Below are positions 30,720-46,309 of a stretch of 64,000 bases of DNA, piece after piece; positions within the stretch are counted from its first letter, which is position 1, and every line of letters starts with the position of its first letter. Under the pieces are notes generated by a model. It did not search any database. It saw nothing but the letters and a program-made list of their open reading frames with translations, and was not told the DNA's origin. The DNA lies in assembly GCF_026914265.1 (NCBI RefSeq), contig NC_069133.1:51349182-51413181 (forward strand), written 5' to 3'. Made by a program: the position numbers and the translations under genes. The DNA comes from Mya arenaria (taxonomy: Eukaryota; Mollusca; Bivalvia; Myida; Myidae).

Positions 30720-32089
30720 AGCTCCACTGGCCGAAGGCCATGGAGCTTATGTCGTCACAGATTGTCCGTCATGAGTGCGTGCGTGCGTGCGTAAACTTTT
30801 ACTTTAAACGACATCTCCTCTGAAACTGATAAGCGGATTTTGACAAAACTTCACAGGAATGTTCCTTTGGTGGTCCTTTTCCAAAATTGCTCAAATGGTT
30901 CCGGTCCATTGCACAATATGGCCGCCAGAGCTAAAAATAGCAAAATCTTTAAACGACATCTCCTCTGAAACGGTTCGGCAGATTTTGATGAAACTTGACA
31001 GTAATGTTCCTTGGGTGGTCCTTTATTAAAATTGCTCAAATGGTTCTGGTCCATTGCACAATATGGCCGCCACAGCTAAAAATAGCAAAATCTTTAAACG
31101 ACATCTCCTCTGAAACGGATAGGCAGATTTTGATGAAACTTGACAGAATTGTTCCTTGGGTGGTCCTTAACCAAAATTGCTCAAATGGTTCCGGTCCGCT
31201 GCACAACATGGCTGCCAGGGCAAAAAAATAGAAAAACCTTTAAAGAACATCTCAGAAACCGATGATCAGATTTTGATGAAACTTAACAGAAATGTTCCTT
31301 GGATGGTCCTTTACCAAAATTGCTCAAATGGTTCCGGTCCATTGCACAATATGGCCGCCAGAGCTAAAAATAGCAAAATCTTTAAACGACATCTCCTCTG
31401 AAACGGTTTGGCAGATTTTGATGAAACTTGACAGTAATGTTCCTTGGGTGGTCCTTTATTAAAATTGCTCAAATGGTTCTGGTTCATTGCACAATATGGC
31501 CGCCACAGCTAAAAATAGCAAAATCTTTAAACGACATCTCCTCTGAAACGGATAGGCAGATATTGATGAAACTTGACAGAATTGTTCCTTGGGTGGTCCT
31601 TAACCAAAATTGCTCAAATGGTTCCGGTCCGCTGCACAACATGGCTGCCAGGGCAAAAAAATAGAAAAACCTTTAAAGAACATCTTCTCAGAAACCGATG
31701 ATCAGATTTTGATGAAACTTAACAGAAATGTTCCTTGGATGGTCATTAACCAAAATTTGTTAAATGGTTCCAGTCCACTGCACACCATGGCTGCCAGAGC
31801 TAAAAAATAAAAAAAACTTTATACGACTTGTTGTCGAAACCGATGACCTTTTTTCGATAAAACTTGACAGAAATGTTTGTTTGGTGCTCCTTTACTCAAA
31901 TTGCCCAAATCATTTCGGTCCACTGCACAACATGGCAGCCAGAGCTATTAAAGTAAAAAAAAAAATTAAATAACTTCTCCTCAAAAATTGATGATTGTAT
32001 TTCTATGAAACTTGACGAAAATGTTCGTTAGGTGGTCTTTGCTTGAACCTTTTGGCCAGTGGAGCACAGGCACTGATGTGCCTCTTGTT
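30720..32089 (+). mobile_element. Helentron/HINE-like non-autonomous element, copy C, with internal tandem repeats
   Basis: Subterminal inverted repeats are GCTCCACTGGCC (30721-30732) and GGCCAGTGGAGC (32054-32065). They are followed by a hairpin GGCACTGATGTGCC (32069-32082) and TCTTGTT. The core repeats units of about 140-150 bp with AAATTGCTCAAATGGTT, GCACAATATGGCCGCC and TTTGATGAAACTTGACAG. A three-unit block of 433 bp is repeated almost exactly (for example 30995-31231 against 31428-31664). The overlapping open frames here are by-products of the repeat, not genes. Confidence 0.65.
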
Positions 32090-34700
32090 CTTTGTTATTT
32101 TGGTAAAATTATCACAATACATGTTGTTATTGTATATATATATATATATACATGTTGACCAAAAATATGAAAACAACAGCATTGTAGATGATGTACAAGT
32201 CTTAAATTAATGTCAGTTCTATCACAATATAACAAGAATTTAAATCCCTGTTCTATCACATTTTATGTACAGTTTTACAGGACAAGTATCATATATTTTT
32301 AACTAGAATCATTACGTTAGTGTCAGTGTCCTATGACATTTGTGTGTATGAATTGATTATTATTTTTCTTGATAAGGGTATGTTTGCTGCCATTTTATAT
32401 TATCTCTTTCTTTAAGTTTTCTTAAAGCAGGACACATAAATCATTCTGTTTATCTTATATCAATATAGGTTGAAGATTTGGTTGAAGTGCCTTTAATACA
32501 TTTGAGGGTTTGTCCATATACTTTTCATGATTTTAATTTGTTTTAATAAATTATGTATTGTAGAAATGATATTTTCAAGCAAGTTAAGATCACATACAAA
32601 CTGAAATAAAAGAAGACAACGTTCACTAAAAATGGAGAAAAAACAGTGACAATTACTACAATAAAAATACTCTAAATAACACACTTTGAGTGTATTTTTA
32701 CTGCCTAATAGTACATATTAGCAAAAAAAATATGCATTTAATATTTGAAGTGCAATTTAAAGGTATTCTTACCTGATATCAATTTTGACAAGAAAAAATA
32801 TGATTAAAAATATGATGCCAATACTGCTGTGTTTAAATGCACCTAATTTTAATGCACTTATTTATTGTGCAATTTAAAAGAACATTTTTTTAGAAAACAG
32901 AGTAAATGGATATACATTGAAGATTCTAAATCAGTGGAGGTGTACTGTATGTTCGAACAGGTATACCTTTCTTTATGCCAGCTACTATTTTAATTGTATA
33001 CTTTTCAAAATTGTATATAATACGCTGTACACATTCCATGTTTTTTATTGTAAAGTTATGAAGGTTGTAATGAAGAACCAGCTATGTTTATATATACATA
33101 TTGTTATGATTTTATTCATGTTTTTCATGTTACAACATTTTAGATAATAAAGTGTGTGGGTCTTTACATTGATATTAATGGCAGTAAGTCTTGGCATGAT
33201 TTTGAAATTATAATGCTTCAGTGTCCATCTGCCAAAAATGATGTAGTCTTAAACTTAATTTTACCTAGCTGAAAAAAAGCATTGTTGTCTCAAGCATTGT
33301 TTTAAAATGTCATTTGTAGATGTATTTTTATGATGGGACATATTCAGTGAATACCAGTGCTGGGAGGATAGCTGTTGGCATCCACAAATATTGTCCACAC
33401 TTTACCTTTGCAGATAATCACCATTCATCACCAAATATGGTCCAACTGTTTATGGACCAAACATTTTAGAAAAATTAGATAATTAGCCATAAATCCCAGT
33501 AACTCAATAATTAATGCCCTTGAATTGACAAATATCGCAGAATCAACACCGTCCACACTCTAACATTGGCAAAAGTACACCAATATAATCACCAAACTTG
33601 ATCCAATGATTATGATTGACACAAATTTATCGAATTGACATTGTCTGTTTTCATACTCTAGCATCCTATCATCACCAAATATATCAAAGAAGATTGATAA
33701 GTCAGAAGTTCCAGGCATTACAGGGTTATGGCCCTTTTACAGAATTAAGTGGCCTCTTCTATCTTCGTCAAATTTACACCAATCATAATCATACTTGGTC
33801 AAAATATTTAATAGCACAATATCTCCGCCAAGTTTGATAACTAGCTGAAAAAAAGTCAGCCAGGCCTTTGGCGCTTGAATTAACATTTAGGTTGATAGAA
33901 TTGTTACTTTCAGAATATGGCAGATGCACACAAGTCACACACCAAACTTGGGGCGCATTGTTTATGAGCAAAACCTCTATGAAAACTTTGATAACTAGCC
34001 CATGTGTCTCAGCACTCCAGAGCTAGACCAATTAATTAACACAAATGTAAAGTGCCTGCTCTTTCAATTCGGCAAAATCTATTTTTGTCATAATGTTTAT
34101 GGTCATAATATATCTACAAAATTAAACAATAAATCTGAAAGTTCAAGTCACACCACAGTTATGGCCCTTCAATTGACGAAAGAGGAATGATCACAATTGG
34201 CAGTGTTTGTTCTTTAATTTTGAAAGAAAAAAGGTATACCACTGCTCATGAAACTCGGTGTCCTTATAGGATGTGTGTTATATTGAGATACTAGTAGATG
34301 AAATTCTTGTTATACAATCTTTTGTAGAGCTGCTATTATTCTGTGTATGTTTGAAATCCGTCCAGAAATGATATTCATATTATGTCAATATTTTAATATT
34401 ACAGCTGTAGCATTTTGCCACAAGTGCCATATATTTGTTTTAATTTAGTTTTAGTCGACACTATAGTGTGTAATTGGTATTTTACAAATGACTCCATAAA
34501 ACCTAAAGATGTACTATTGTTTAATGTAATAGATTAATTCAAAAGACTGTTTTAAAGAGTAATAAAAGACTAATACAAGTGAAGAATAACTTATGATGCC
34601 AGATGGATGTTGTTTTCTGTATTATTTTACACATGCACATGACATTATATAGTGAAAATGTCCTGAATGCAACAATAAACACATTAATCAGATGAAGGCT
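32090..34700. other. Intergenic region between two convergent genes, with degenerate repeats
   Basis: A (TA)n run lies at about 32137-32151. From about 33300 to 34200 there are degenerate repeated phrases typical of dispersed animal repeats (ATCACCAAA(T/C)(A/T)TG, TGGCCCTT near AATTGAC, TGATAA(C/G)T). No intact coding sequence or element ends are seen. Confidence 0.4.
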
Positions 34701-34706
34701 TTTATT
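34701..34706 (-). terminator. Likely poly(A) signal of MORN5
   Basis: TTTATT on the + strand reads AATAAA on the minus strand, about 180 bp after the MORN5 stop codon. Confidence 0.5.
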
Positions 34707-34881
34707 CTTTTTTTACAATTAATTCTTTACAATAAATACAAAGTCACTATTTTGTAAAGAGATAAAGATATCAAAATAAACAAGGTACAAGTATCACAAG
34801 CTTTTTACAAAATGATGGGGGTAAAATAAAATCATAATATCACAGTCCAATATTTTTACAAAACAGTTTTGCAACTTCAGA

Positions 34882-38413
<3,532 letters not shown>

Positions 38414-38676
38414 TTTGGATTTACCTTGTTGTCATAACAGCAGCACGTGATGTATCGTATCTACTTTGTAAAATAGAGGTTTCGTACTCATTGTATATAG
38501 AAATAGCAATGCGGGGGTGATGATTTAACGCGAATTTAACATGAAAGTGAAATCCACTCATAACTCATTTACTATTAACAATTAAAGGGTTTATGTTTCA
38601 ATTTTTTACGAAATAGATAAAAATGCACTACGAACAAATTTTTGTCACCGAGTACTCTGACAACACCTAACACAAG
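38414..38676. other. MORN5 5' UTR and promoter region
   Basis: Only about 260 bp separate the MORN5 start codon from the 3' end of a retrotransposon insertion. The core promoter must lie here or within the element. No clear TATA motif was identified. Confidence 0.35.
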
Positions 38677-40130
38677 TCAAGTCAAGTCAATATTTATTTA
38701 TTGTCGGGTACTATCATCAACAGTTTAACATAAGCTATGAATAGCTTTTGACCGACATAATAAAAAAGCATAATTTATGTAACTAATATATCACACACAT
38801 CAGTGCATGCAAATAATAATATACAGTACAGCATGTACACTTGAAACAAATAAATAATTCCTATAATAAAATCACAAAAACATATTTGGCAGTTGATAGA
38901 CATTAGGCTGTATATAAAATGTAGGTAAATTAGCATAATTTAAAGCATAAGTTAATCGAAAATACTAATCACAGGGTAATACGACAATGCATTTAGCATG
39001 GGAAATAAAAACAAAAGAAGTCACAATTAATTAACATTATTTAAATCAAAGACACATTGAAAGAGACCAGCTGTCTAGGCAGTCTAAGCTCGCTAGGTCC
39101 CATCCAACATATCTTTGATTAAGACATTTTACAGCATGATATATGACAGCATTCTTATATGCAAAATGAGCATTTGCAGTTATCTCCGCTCCATGCCCGG
39201 ACTAAACTCTTGAAATGATTAGAATTAGTTTCTTCCCTGAAATGTTGCGGAAGTGAGTTCCAGAGTTTAGGGGCACCGGAGCTGAAAGAAGTGCACCCAT
39301 ATGTTGTTGTTCTTACAGTTGGGATAGCAGCCATCATCTTATATCTAAAGTTAAAGGAATGTTCTTTTATTACCACTAAGTCATGTAGATACATTGGACC
39401 CTGCTTGTGGATAATTTTGTGGGTTTCTATAGCAATGGACCTTAACCTTCTAAGCTTGAGAGTTGGCAACATTGATTTAGATAAAAGTGTTGGGTAATCA
39501 GATGTGTAATCATTGCATATAAATCTGAGGGCTCGTTCTTGTACTTTTTCAAGCTTCTTAGTATGCACCTCGCCACAAAAATGCCAAGTAATTGGACAGA
39601 AATTGAAACTTGATAGGATAAATGAGTAATATATGTTTAACTTTCCTAGTTTACAAAGGTTATGACCTATTCGCTTTAAAACATTAAGCTGTCTTGAGGC
39701 TTTCTTGCAAATGCTTGAAATATGGACATCAAATTTAAGTTTGAAGTCTATTGTGACACCCAAGAGTTTGACACTCTCTTCACATTTTATAGTTGTCTCA
39801 TTCAAGTTAAAGGTTATATTTTGGTCCTTAGTTTTTTGTCCTATTGCAATGGCTTGAAATTTTTCGGGGTTGGCTTTCATATGATTATCTGAGAACCATT
39901 GTATTAATATATTACTATCAGACTCCAAAGTTTGGACAACGTTGTCTATGTTTTTGTCGCTATATGATTGAGTATTATCATCAGCATTATTATACAGATT
40001 GCTTCTATGTATAAAGTTGAAAATATTGTTGATAAATATATTAAAAAGCACAGGACCTAAAATAGATCCTTGCGGTACTCCTTTAAAGATATGTTTCAGT
40101 GGGCTTATTTCTGTACCAAGTTTTACACAT
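38677..40130 (-). mobile_element. 5'-truncated non-LTR retrotransposon, reverse-transcriptase C-terminal part
   Basis: Reading from about 40128 down to 39155 there is one open frame with the RT signatures KGVPQGSILGPVLFN, then a YADD-box counterpart written NADDNTQSYSDKN, then IQWFSDNHMKANPEKFQ and VKLLGVTID. The catalytic Tyr of YADD is Asn here, so the copy is probably inactive although it has no stop. The C-terminal region (RALRFICNDYTSDYPTLL, YGCTSFSSGAPKLWNSLP) is typical of CR1/Jockey-like elements. Everything upstream of the VPQG box is missing, as expected for 5' truncation. The 3' end runs to a short GACTT repeat at about 38680, as at CR1/L2-type 3' microsatellite ends. Confidence 0.8.
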
Positions 40131-40136
40131 TAATTC

Positions 40137-40185
40137 TTAATTAAATTAATTAATTCATTCATTCATTCATTTAACACATTAATTA
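40137..40185. repeat. ATTC/TTAA microsatellite
   Basis: Repeated TTAATTAATTCATTCATTC-type text lies next to the 5' truncation point of the retrotransposon. Confidence 0.6.
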
Positions 40186-40288
40186 ACACCATTAATTATT
40201 AATGATGAAATTCCTCTTTTGTAATGTGAAATCAATAACGACACATTTGTAGTGTTTTAAGGCAAAACACTTTCAGCTCACAATAATT

Positions 40289-40553
40289 TTGCACCAAACA
40301 ATTGTAACCACGCCCCCCCCCCCCCCAGGTCCGGGGATATCCGGGGCCGTGATTTTACCTTTCAGGTGGTCCCGCAGTGCCGGGTGAAAGCGGTGGTTTT
40401 GTCTTCCCGCCAAATGTAGCGGGGAATGAGCATTACCTAGAGTCCCATGTGTGCGGGGCATTCGGCGGGGGTTTCACGAGCAGGCTGGACCAAAGGTCAA
40501 AGTCCCCGCTATTCCCCCGACTCGGGGTGCGTGGTTACAATTGACTGGTGCAT
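40289..40553 (-). mobile_element. Poly-C MITE, copy 1 (inverted relative to copies 2 and 3)
   Basis: The right end is GGTTACAATTGACTGGTGCA and the left end GCACCAAACAATTGTAACC, followed by a run of more than ten C. The inner text (CCCGCAGTGCCGGGTGAA, GTTTTGTCTT) is the reverse complement of text in copies 2 and 3. It is GC-rich, unlike its surroundings, and non-coding. Confidence 0.75.
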
Positions 40554-41394
40554 TACGAACCTGATTTAACCGAGATTATTAAACCAATGTACGTTCTGTC
40601 GATAATTCGCCCCAGCGTGGGTGGCGGCGGACACACGTACACCAGAGGCGAACATGGGGTTGATGTTCAAGTATTGCGATTTAACCATCGGACTTAAATT
40701 CATGTCAAAGAAAGATTAGCAAACTAAAGAGTCTAACAAAAGGAAAATAATGAAAGAAAAAAGAAAGCGAGTAATTCACTTTCGAGTAGCCATCGTTAAA
40801 TCTGTGACCACGCCGTTTCGAGTAACACGTGCATAAATAATGATTCGGATTTCGCCAATAATTCACAATCGTATGTAGCAAGTATTATGAAAACCAATCA
40901 ATCACTTGTTTTGTATTATGGACAGCCATTATAATATGGATTTAACCCTCAGTCCACGGGGGTCTTCATGGCGTCAACCGACAGAGCAACGCTCCACCGA
41001 CATTAGCTCTAGAAATAATGTATATACCAAAAAGGATGAATGAATGCCGAAACAGTGATTGATAATGAAGGATACCGGGTTTAATTTGAGAGAAAGGTGC
41101 ATAAAACACGGTATTTCTATCTTATGAGACTATAGTAGATCACACTAAGTCTTATAGCACTCACCAATCATTTAATGTTGTTGTTTTTTTTGCGTTTTCA
41201 GCTGTTAAATTCACGGCTATAATCTTGTTTTCAGTAGTTTATATTTTCCGTACTTGAATGTGTATTTACTGATTTTGAATAAGAGCGTCACTTTAAAGCA
41301 GTGATACTAATGATCGACTATATACGACAGGCCTTAAAGGGGCAACAGGACTATATAAACCTCCAGGTGGCGCTGGGGCAAGCTTTTATATAAT
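40554..41394. other. Intergenic, no gene seen
   Basis: Locally GC-richer around 40600-41000. No exon with family resemblance and no element ends are recognised. Confidence 0.3.
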
Positions 41395-41737
41395 TTTCTG
41401 CACTCACACAGAGTGAACGTTTCGACATTTTTTGTCTTGGAACGAGCCAATTTAAGCGAAAATGCATGTAAACCAGTCATATAAGACTGCTGACAAAAAA
41501 TAAATCGCAGATTTGTATTTTAGGATTAAAAATTAATGTCTTATGCATTTTTTTAAACCTTTAGTAACGCTTTTAGCCATAAAACATTAGTTTTTGAACG
41601 GAAATATGAAACTCTGCGATCTGATCTTTTGTCATCAGTCTTGTATCACTGGTTTGCAGATATTTACGCACACATTTGCTAATTCCAAGCCAAACAATAA
41701 GAAGTTGTCAAAGCGATAAATCTGTGAGAGCGCAGCT
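41395..41737. mobile_element. TTAA-type MITE, copy 2
   Basis: The right end CTGTGAGAGCGCAGCT is followed by TTAA (41738-41741). The left end CTGCACTCACACAG is degenerate. The interior shares GACTGCTGACAAAAAATAAATC and CTGATCTTTTGTCATCAGTC with the other copies. Its length of about 343 bp agrees with copy 3. Confidence 0.65.
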
Positions 41738-42291
41738 TTAAGATATATACGGACACTACTTTAAAAACAGCGAATGCAATTGTCTACAGCTCACTGAAAC
41801 TTGATTCTGAAAAAAAACGTATTAAACATAGAAGCTGGACTAGGGAATCTGCCAAATATTTGGCTGTGTTTGAAGTGGAATGCTGTGTCTACTATAGAGA
41901 ATGGAGTACTAGGATTGCAGTTACAAGATAGTGGGGACACGTTTGAAGACAATACTATTAATGTATGGAGGCTATTCGTTGCCAAAAGTCCAGACGTGTA
42001 TGTGTGTATTTTAGGTTTGTATCATTGATGATTTACCAATTTACATTTTACAACCGCCAACTCATCGGTTGTATATTTTACATTTTACACTGCACATTTT
42101 CATTTTTCATTGTACCGATTGGAGTTTTATTCTCGTTGCATCTATTTATCAGACGATTCAGTCGTGTTTATAAAGTTGTGTATGTTAAAACACACGTCAT
42201 TCTGTGAAAGTCACATGCCGGGTTTTACATTGCGGTGTGTAGAAGACAGATTTCAGTTCGTAGTTCTACAAAATACATTGTAACACCGGGG

Positions 42292-43693
42292 ATGAGCAAA
42301 AAAAGTCACGTGACCACAAATGCAAACGCCAGTAGTATTTTGTCTCGATTGATCGTCAATCAAGGTAAGTTTCTTATCGATATTTTTGTTATGTTATACG
42401 CGAGAGTTCGTTCAAATGACATAGCGCAAAAAAGAATGCATTGTTTTGTTTTTCGATCGGTGTATTGGTCACCATTCATGTCTGCATAGTTTCTGAGAAC
42501 ACTTCGATACAAATTGTGTCCATGAATGCAAACGCACGTAGGTAGTGTTAAAATGTCACATATTAAGATAAATTGCCACATTTTTTCAATTGTTTTGACT
42601 TTCAGTTGTTCAATAATTGTTTTTATTTGTTTTATGAATATTTTGTGCGATGCAATTTGTACAAACAAATGCATTTTCTGAAGTATTTAAATTTGGCAAA
42701 CGCACGTTGGCATTTTTATAAGGCAAACGTACGTAGTCTACCTAAAATGACAAACGCACGTAGGCATCTTATATAATAATAATAATGAGTTATCGTATAT
42801 GTCGAAAGCTATTAAAACATTTTATTCTTTTTATATTTTTGAATTTATATTTAATTATTATTATGATCATAATGCTTATGGTCATATGCATAAGGGAAAG
42901 TGAAACGCTTTATGTCGTTTTACTTAGCTAAATAAGCCATTTTTTTAAGATTTTAATAAGCGTTTGTTTGCACGAGACGTATTTTTTATGATATTCTTTT
43001 AACAAACAATTTGTGTAATATATTTTGCGAAGTAAATCAAGTGGCGCTTAATAAATGAATGACAGTGTCTGTTTCAGTGATGTCATTTGTTTGCCACGTT
43101 TGTGGGAATGCGTTGAAAACGACATGGGGACTGAAATTGCATGAGCGCCGCCATGACGGTGTAAAAGCATTTACATGCTGTTAGAAACAGTTATACACCA
43201 CGGAGAGCTTGACGCGCCATATGAAAGTGTATTATAGTATTAAAAAATGCTTATATTATTCTTGTTTTATTCTATATTATTCTATAATTAAGCAATTATC
43301 TACCAGTCACAAGCTCAGGCGTTTTTATTAAAGGTAACAAAAATATTGCAATTTCAAGTATTTTTATTGCATACTTTTAAGGGCATACATGTATTTATAC
43401 AGGTGCATCACACATGGATTCAATAAGCAGTTTCTGTGCCAGAAATGCATGCAGGAGCTCACCACACATACGTACCTGAACAGGCACTGGCGAGGAGAAG
43501 ATGGCACGACACGTTATACGTGCGACATGTGTGGGATTTCAATGGAGGAGAAATAGACCTGAAGGCTCATATTGACGGCCATACTGGCGAGAAATCATAC
43601 CAGTGCGCTGAATGTGGGAAATTTTATCGGCATAGAAGTAGATTGTGTAAGCAAAAGTTATTAAACACACCAAATAAAACATCAATTTTTAGA
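42292..43693 (+). pseudogene. Broken C2H2 zinc-finger gene starting in the left inverted arm
   Basis: Exon 1 (42292-42364) encodes MSKKSHVTTNANASSIL and ends at a GTAAGT donor in phase 1. It joins in frame to an acceptor ending at 43077 (GTCTGTTTCAG), after which VMSFVCHVCGNALKTTWG begins a C2H2 finger ending HERRH. Finger 2 (FTCC, stop, KQLYTTESLTRHMK) is broken by a TAG. The next segment starts after 43401 and carries FLCQKCMQELTTHTYLNRHW and YTCDMCGISMEEK, then a TAG. Finger text resumes in another frame (HTGEKSYQCAECGKFY). With two stops and at least one frameshift it is not an intact gene. AATAAA is present near 43674. The intron boundaries in the second half are uncertain. Confidence 0.6.
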
Positions 43694-44581
43694 TAATAAG
43701 TATCTTTCATGGCCGAGAGTGCAAGGTTCATCCCAACCCGAACATAGAGTGTATTGCGGAAGCGGGGTTTACCGTGTTTCTGCAAAACACCTTGCGAGAG
43801 GGGTGTGATGAACCTATCTTACACGAGCGGCAATTATCCTGGAAAAACATGGAAATCTTTTGTGCGTAGTGAATTTATATAATGCGCGTATAGATTTGTA
43901 TCAATTCGTGGTTGTTATGGATATGCGTGCAGTGATTCAGATTGTGTTTATGTTATGATTAAATATTTATAGTTCTTTCTTGAATGGAGCGCGAAAACTT
44001 TTCTATTGCTCTATTTGAAGCGAGAAATAATCAATTTTGATTTATAAAATTGCCATGAGACAATGTTTCCATGATGCTACAGACGACAGTCGTCTACAAG
44101 GGAGGTAATTGTGTGATGACGATTGAAAAAAATGAATTCCATACGGGTACTTGTTTTATCTTGGCCCTTGCCAAATTTTTAGGTCAACTTATCTGATGTG
44201 GAAGAAAGTAGAATCTCAGGCAGATCATAACAAAAGTATTGATTATTAATGAATCGTTATGTTATTTGATTACTTATCTTTGATTTTATCTGATTATATG
44301 TGATCGCTTTTATTGTCAATCATTTTATTCAATGTATAAAACTAATCTAAGATATACAGTTATAGAATAAATGAAGAACATTTCCATTATAATGTCTTTA
44401 TTTCTGTAAAACAGCACTTATATATACAGTTCAAAGAGTATTTTCAGTGATAGAAACATTGTTCCGGGTAGAGCATACATTGTCATTGTATCATCGCAAT
44501 ATCATTTTATGGTTATCATTATCACAATATCTGTCATTAACAATTATCATGACAGTATTATCATCACAACATGAAGAATGG

Positions 44582-44786
44582 TTAAATAAAAGGTTCATTA
44601 AAGATGTTTACATTATGTTCAAATGAAACGTTTATCCCCATGCGATCTGTTACAAGCATCTTAGAATCGTTGCGTCTGGCCCGCTCCCAGCACACACCAA
44701 TGGTTCCCTTCTGTAATGCATTTCTGTTTATCAAAACAGTCCCATACTGCACTGTACTACGACTCTTTGTATCAAACGTGTGGTTC
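44582..44786 (-). CDS. Candidate terminal exon between the inverted arms, unknown function
   Basis: On the minus strand, a good acceptor (AATGTCACATTTCAG) is followed by an open frame of 67 codons to a stop at 44582. It starts NHTFDTKSRSTVQYG, contains ICV-like IGVCWERARRND and ends VNIFNEPFI. AATAAA on the minus strand lies at about 44398-44403. It could belong to a minus-strand gene that begins with the start exon in the right arm (45489-45417), but the phases do not fit directly, so another exon would be needed. No family recognised; it may be chance. Confidence 0.22.
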
Positions 44787-45416
44787 CTGAAATGTGACAT
44801 TACAACAGCTGTTCTAAATGTTCGAGATAAACATTTTACAAGCATTGTTAAGTTAGTTAAGTCTGTATACCACCGGTATGGCCGGATGAGTTTGTTCGAG
44901 AACTCATATTTCCCGCAACACTCCCGCATAATATCGTGTCAATGTTTGTTACGTATCATAAATTTATATAACTTTCATTATGATGGATATTTAATAATAA
45001 AGCGGATAAATATCTTCAATATCTTGAACACATTTTCAGTTTTTAAAGGCTAACGAAATATTCGTTTGCTCCTTATTATAAGATGCCTACGTGCGTTTGC
45101 CATTTTAGGTAGACTACGTACGTTTGCCAAATTTGAAATACTTCAGAAAATGCCTTTTTTTGTACATATTGCATCGCTCAAATTATTCATAAAACAATTA
45201 AAAACAATAATTGAACAACTGAAAAACAAACATTTGAATAAAATGTGGCAATTTATCAAAATATGTGACATTAAAACACTACCTACGTGCGTTTGCATTC
45301 ATGGACACAATTTGTATCCAATACACCGATCGAAAAACAAAACAATGCATTCTTTTTTGCGCTATGTCATTTGAACGAACTCTCGCGTAAAACAAAATTA
45401 TCGATACGAAACTTAC

Positions 45417-45489
45417 CTTGATTGACGATCAATCGAGCCAAAATACTACTGGCGTTTGCATTTGTGGTCACGTGACTTTTTTTGCTCAT
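45417..45489 (-). CDS. Inverted second copy of the zinc-finger gene start exon
   Basis: The right arm encodes MSKKSHVTTNANASSIL on the minus strand, with a single change (LSR to LAR) against the left arm, and ends at the same GTAAGT donor in phase 1. A matching downstream exon on the minus strand is not established. Confidence 0.45.
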
Positions 45490-45962
45490 CCCCCGTGTGT
45501 AAGGTGGTATTTTTTCATTCGCAGTTGAACATGAGATGGATTTAATTTTATTTATAGATAGCTCCGCCTTAACCATGTCTTAACTCCGCCTTAACCATGT
45601 CTTAACTCCTCCTTACGTCTTTCGGAAATTTCCGCTATCACTCGGCTCTATTTAAACCAATTAAGTATACTTTGGACCATGGACATTGCGAACCTTATTA
45701 TGGACATTACGAATCATCTATATTATGACACTATGGACTATGAGTTGGAAACAGGATGGATTATAAATTATTTCATGTCGAATAAAATAATATATGATAT
45801 TACAACATGTTTTTCTCTATATAATAATAATTAATACGCACATATGACATGAAATGAGATGTATGCAAAATGATACTTGACTCAAACACAACAAAATGTA
45901 AGCCATTAGCATTAAATTATACTTCAAAAATTAAAAGTCCCATTGTCTTATTTTTCTTTTAA

Positions 45963-46305
45963 AGCTGCACTCTCACAGAGAGCCGTGTTGACAACTATTT
46001 TTATTTTTTTGTTTTGGAATTAGCCAATTTTTGCGTAAATGTCTGGATACCAGTGGTATAAGACTGCTGACAAAAGATCAGATACAGTTTTTCAGTTTTC
46101 CGTTGGCAAATTGATGTTGTATGGCTAAAAGTGTTACTACAGTAACGTTTTAAGAAAAATGAAAAATGTCGGCAGTTTTCCAAACAATTTAGATCTGTTT
46201 TATTGTGAGTTATCCTATTATTTGTATAGAAAGCATTGCTGCCAAAATCAGCCGAGTCTGGGACAAAAAAGGTTGTCAAAACTGTCAATCTGTGAGAGTT
46301 CAACT
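45963..46305. mobile_element. TTAA-type MITE, copy 3 (most complete)
   Basis: The element starts AGCTGCACTCTCACAG after TTAA (45959-45962) and ends CTGTGAGAGTTCAACT before TTAA (46306-46309). Its length is 343 bp. The TTAA duplication and terminal inverted repeats of about 16 bp are what piggyBac-type MITEs show. The interior is partly self-complementary and contains GACTGCTGACAAAAGATCAG. Confidence 0.75.
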
Positions 46306-46309
46306 TTAA

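Larger units (their letters stand above)
42284..45494. mobile_element. 3.2-kb element with long inverted arms, each carrying a start exon
   Basis: The left arm 42284-42775 and right arm 45070-45494 are inverted copies of each other at over 90% identity by eye, apart from two extra segments of about 30-40 bp in the left arm. Shared landmarks from the outer end inwards are GGGATGAGCAAAAAAAGTC, GATCGTCAATCAAGGTAAG, GAGAGTTCGTTCAAATGACA, CGATCGGTGTATTGG and CAAACGCACGTAGGCATC. About 2.3 kb between the arms holds zinc-finger coding remnants. The structure could be a transposon with long terminal inverted repeats or a local inverted duplication. No target duplication is evident. Confidence 0.65.

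Noticed and set aside
30851..31973. Repeated 66-78 residue open frames as a small gene family
   Set aside because: They are translations of tandem repeat units inside a non-autonomous element, identical every 433 bp and without splice or start context.
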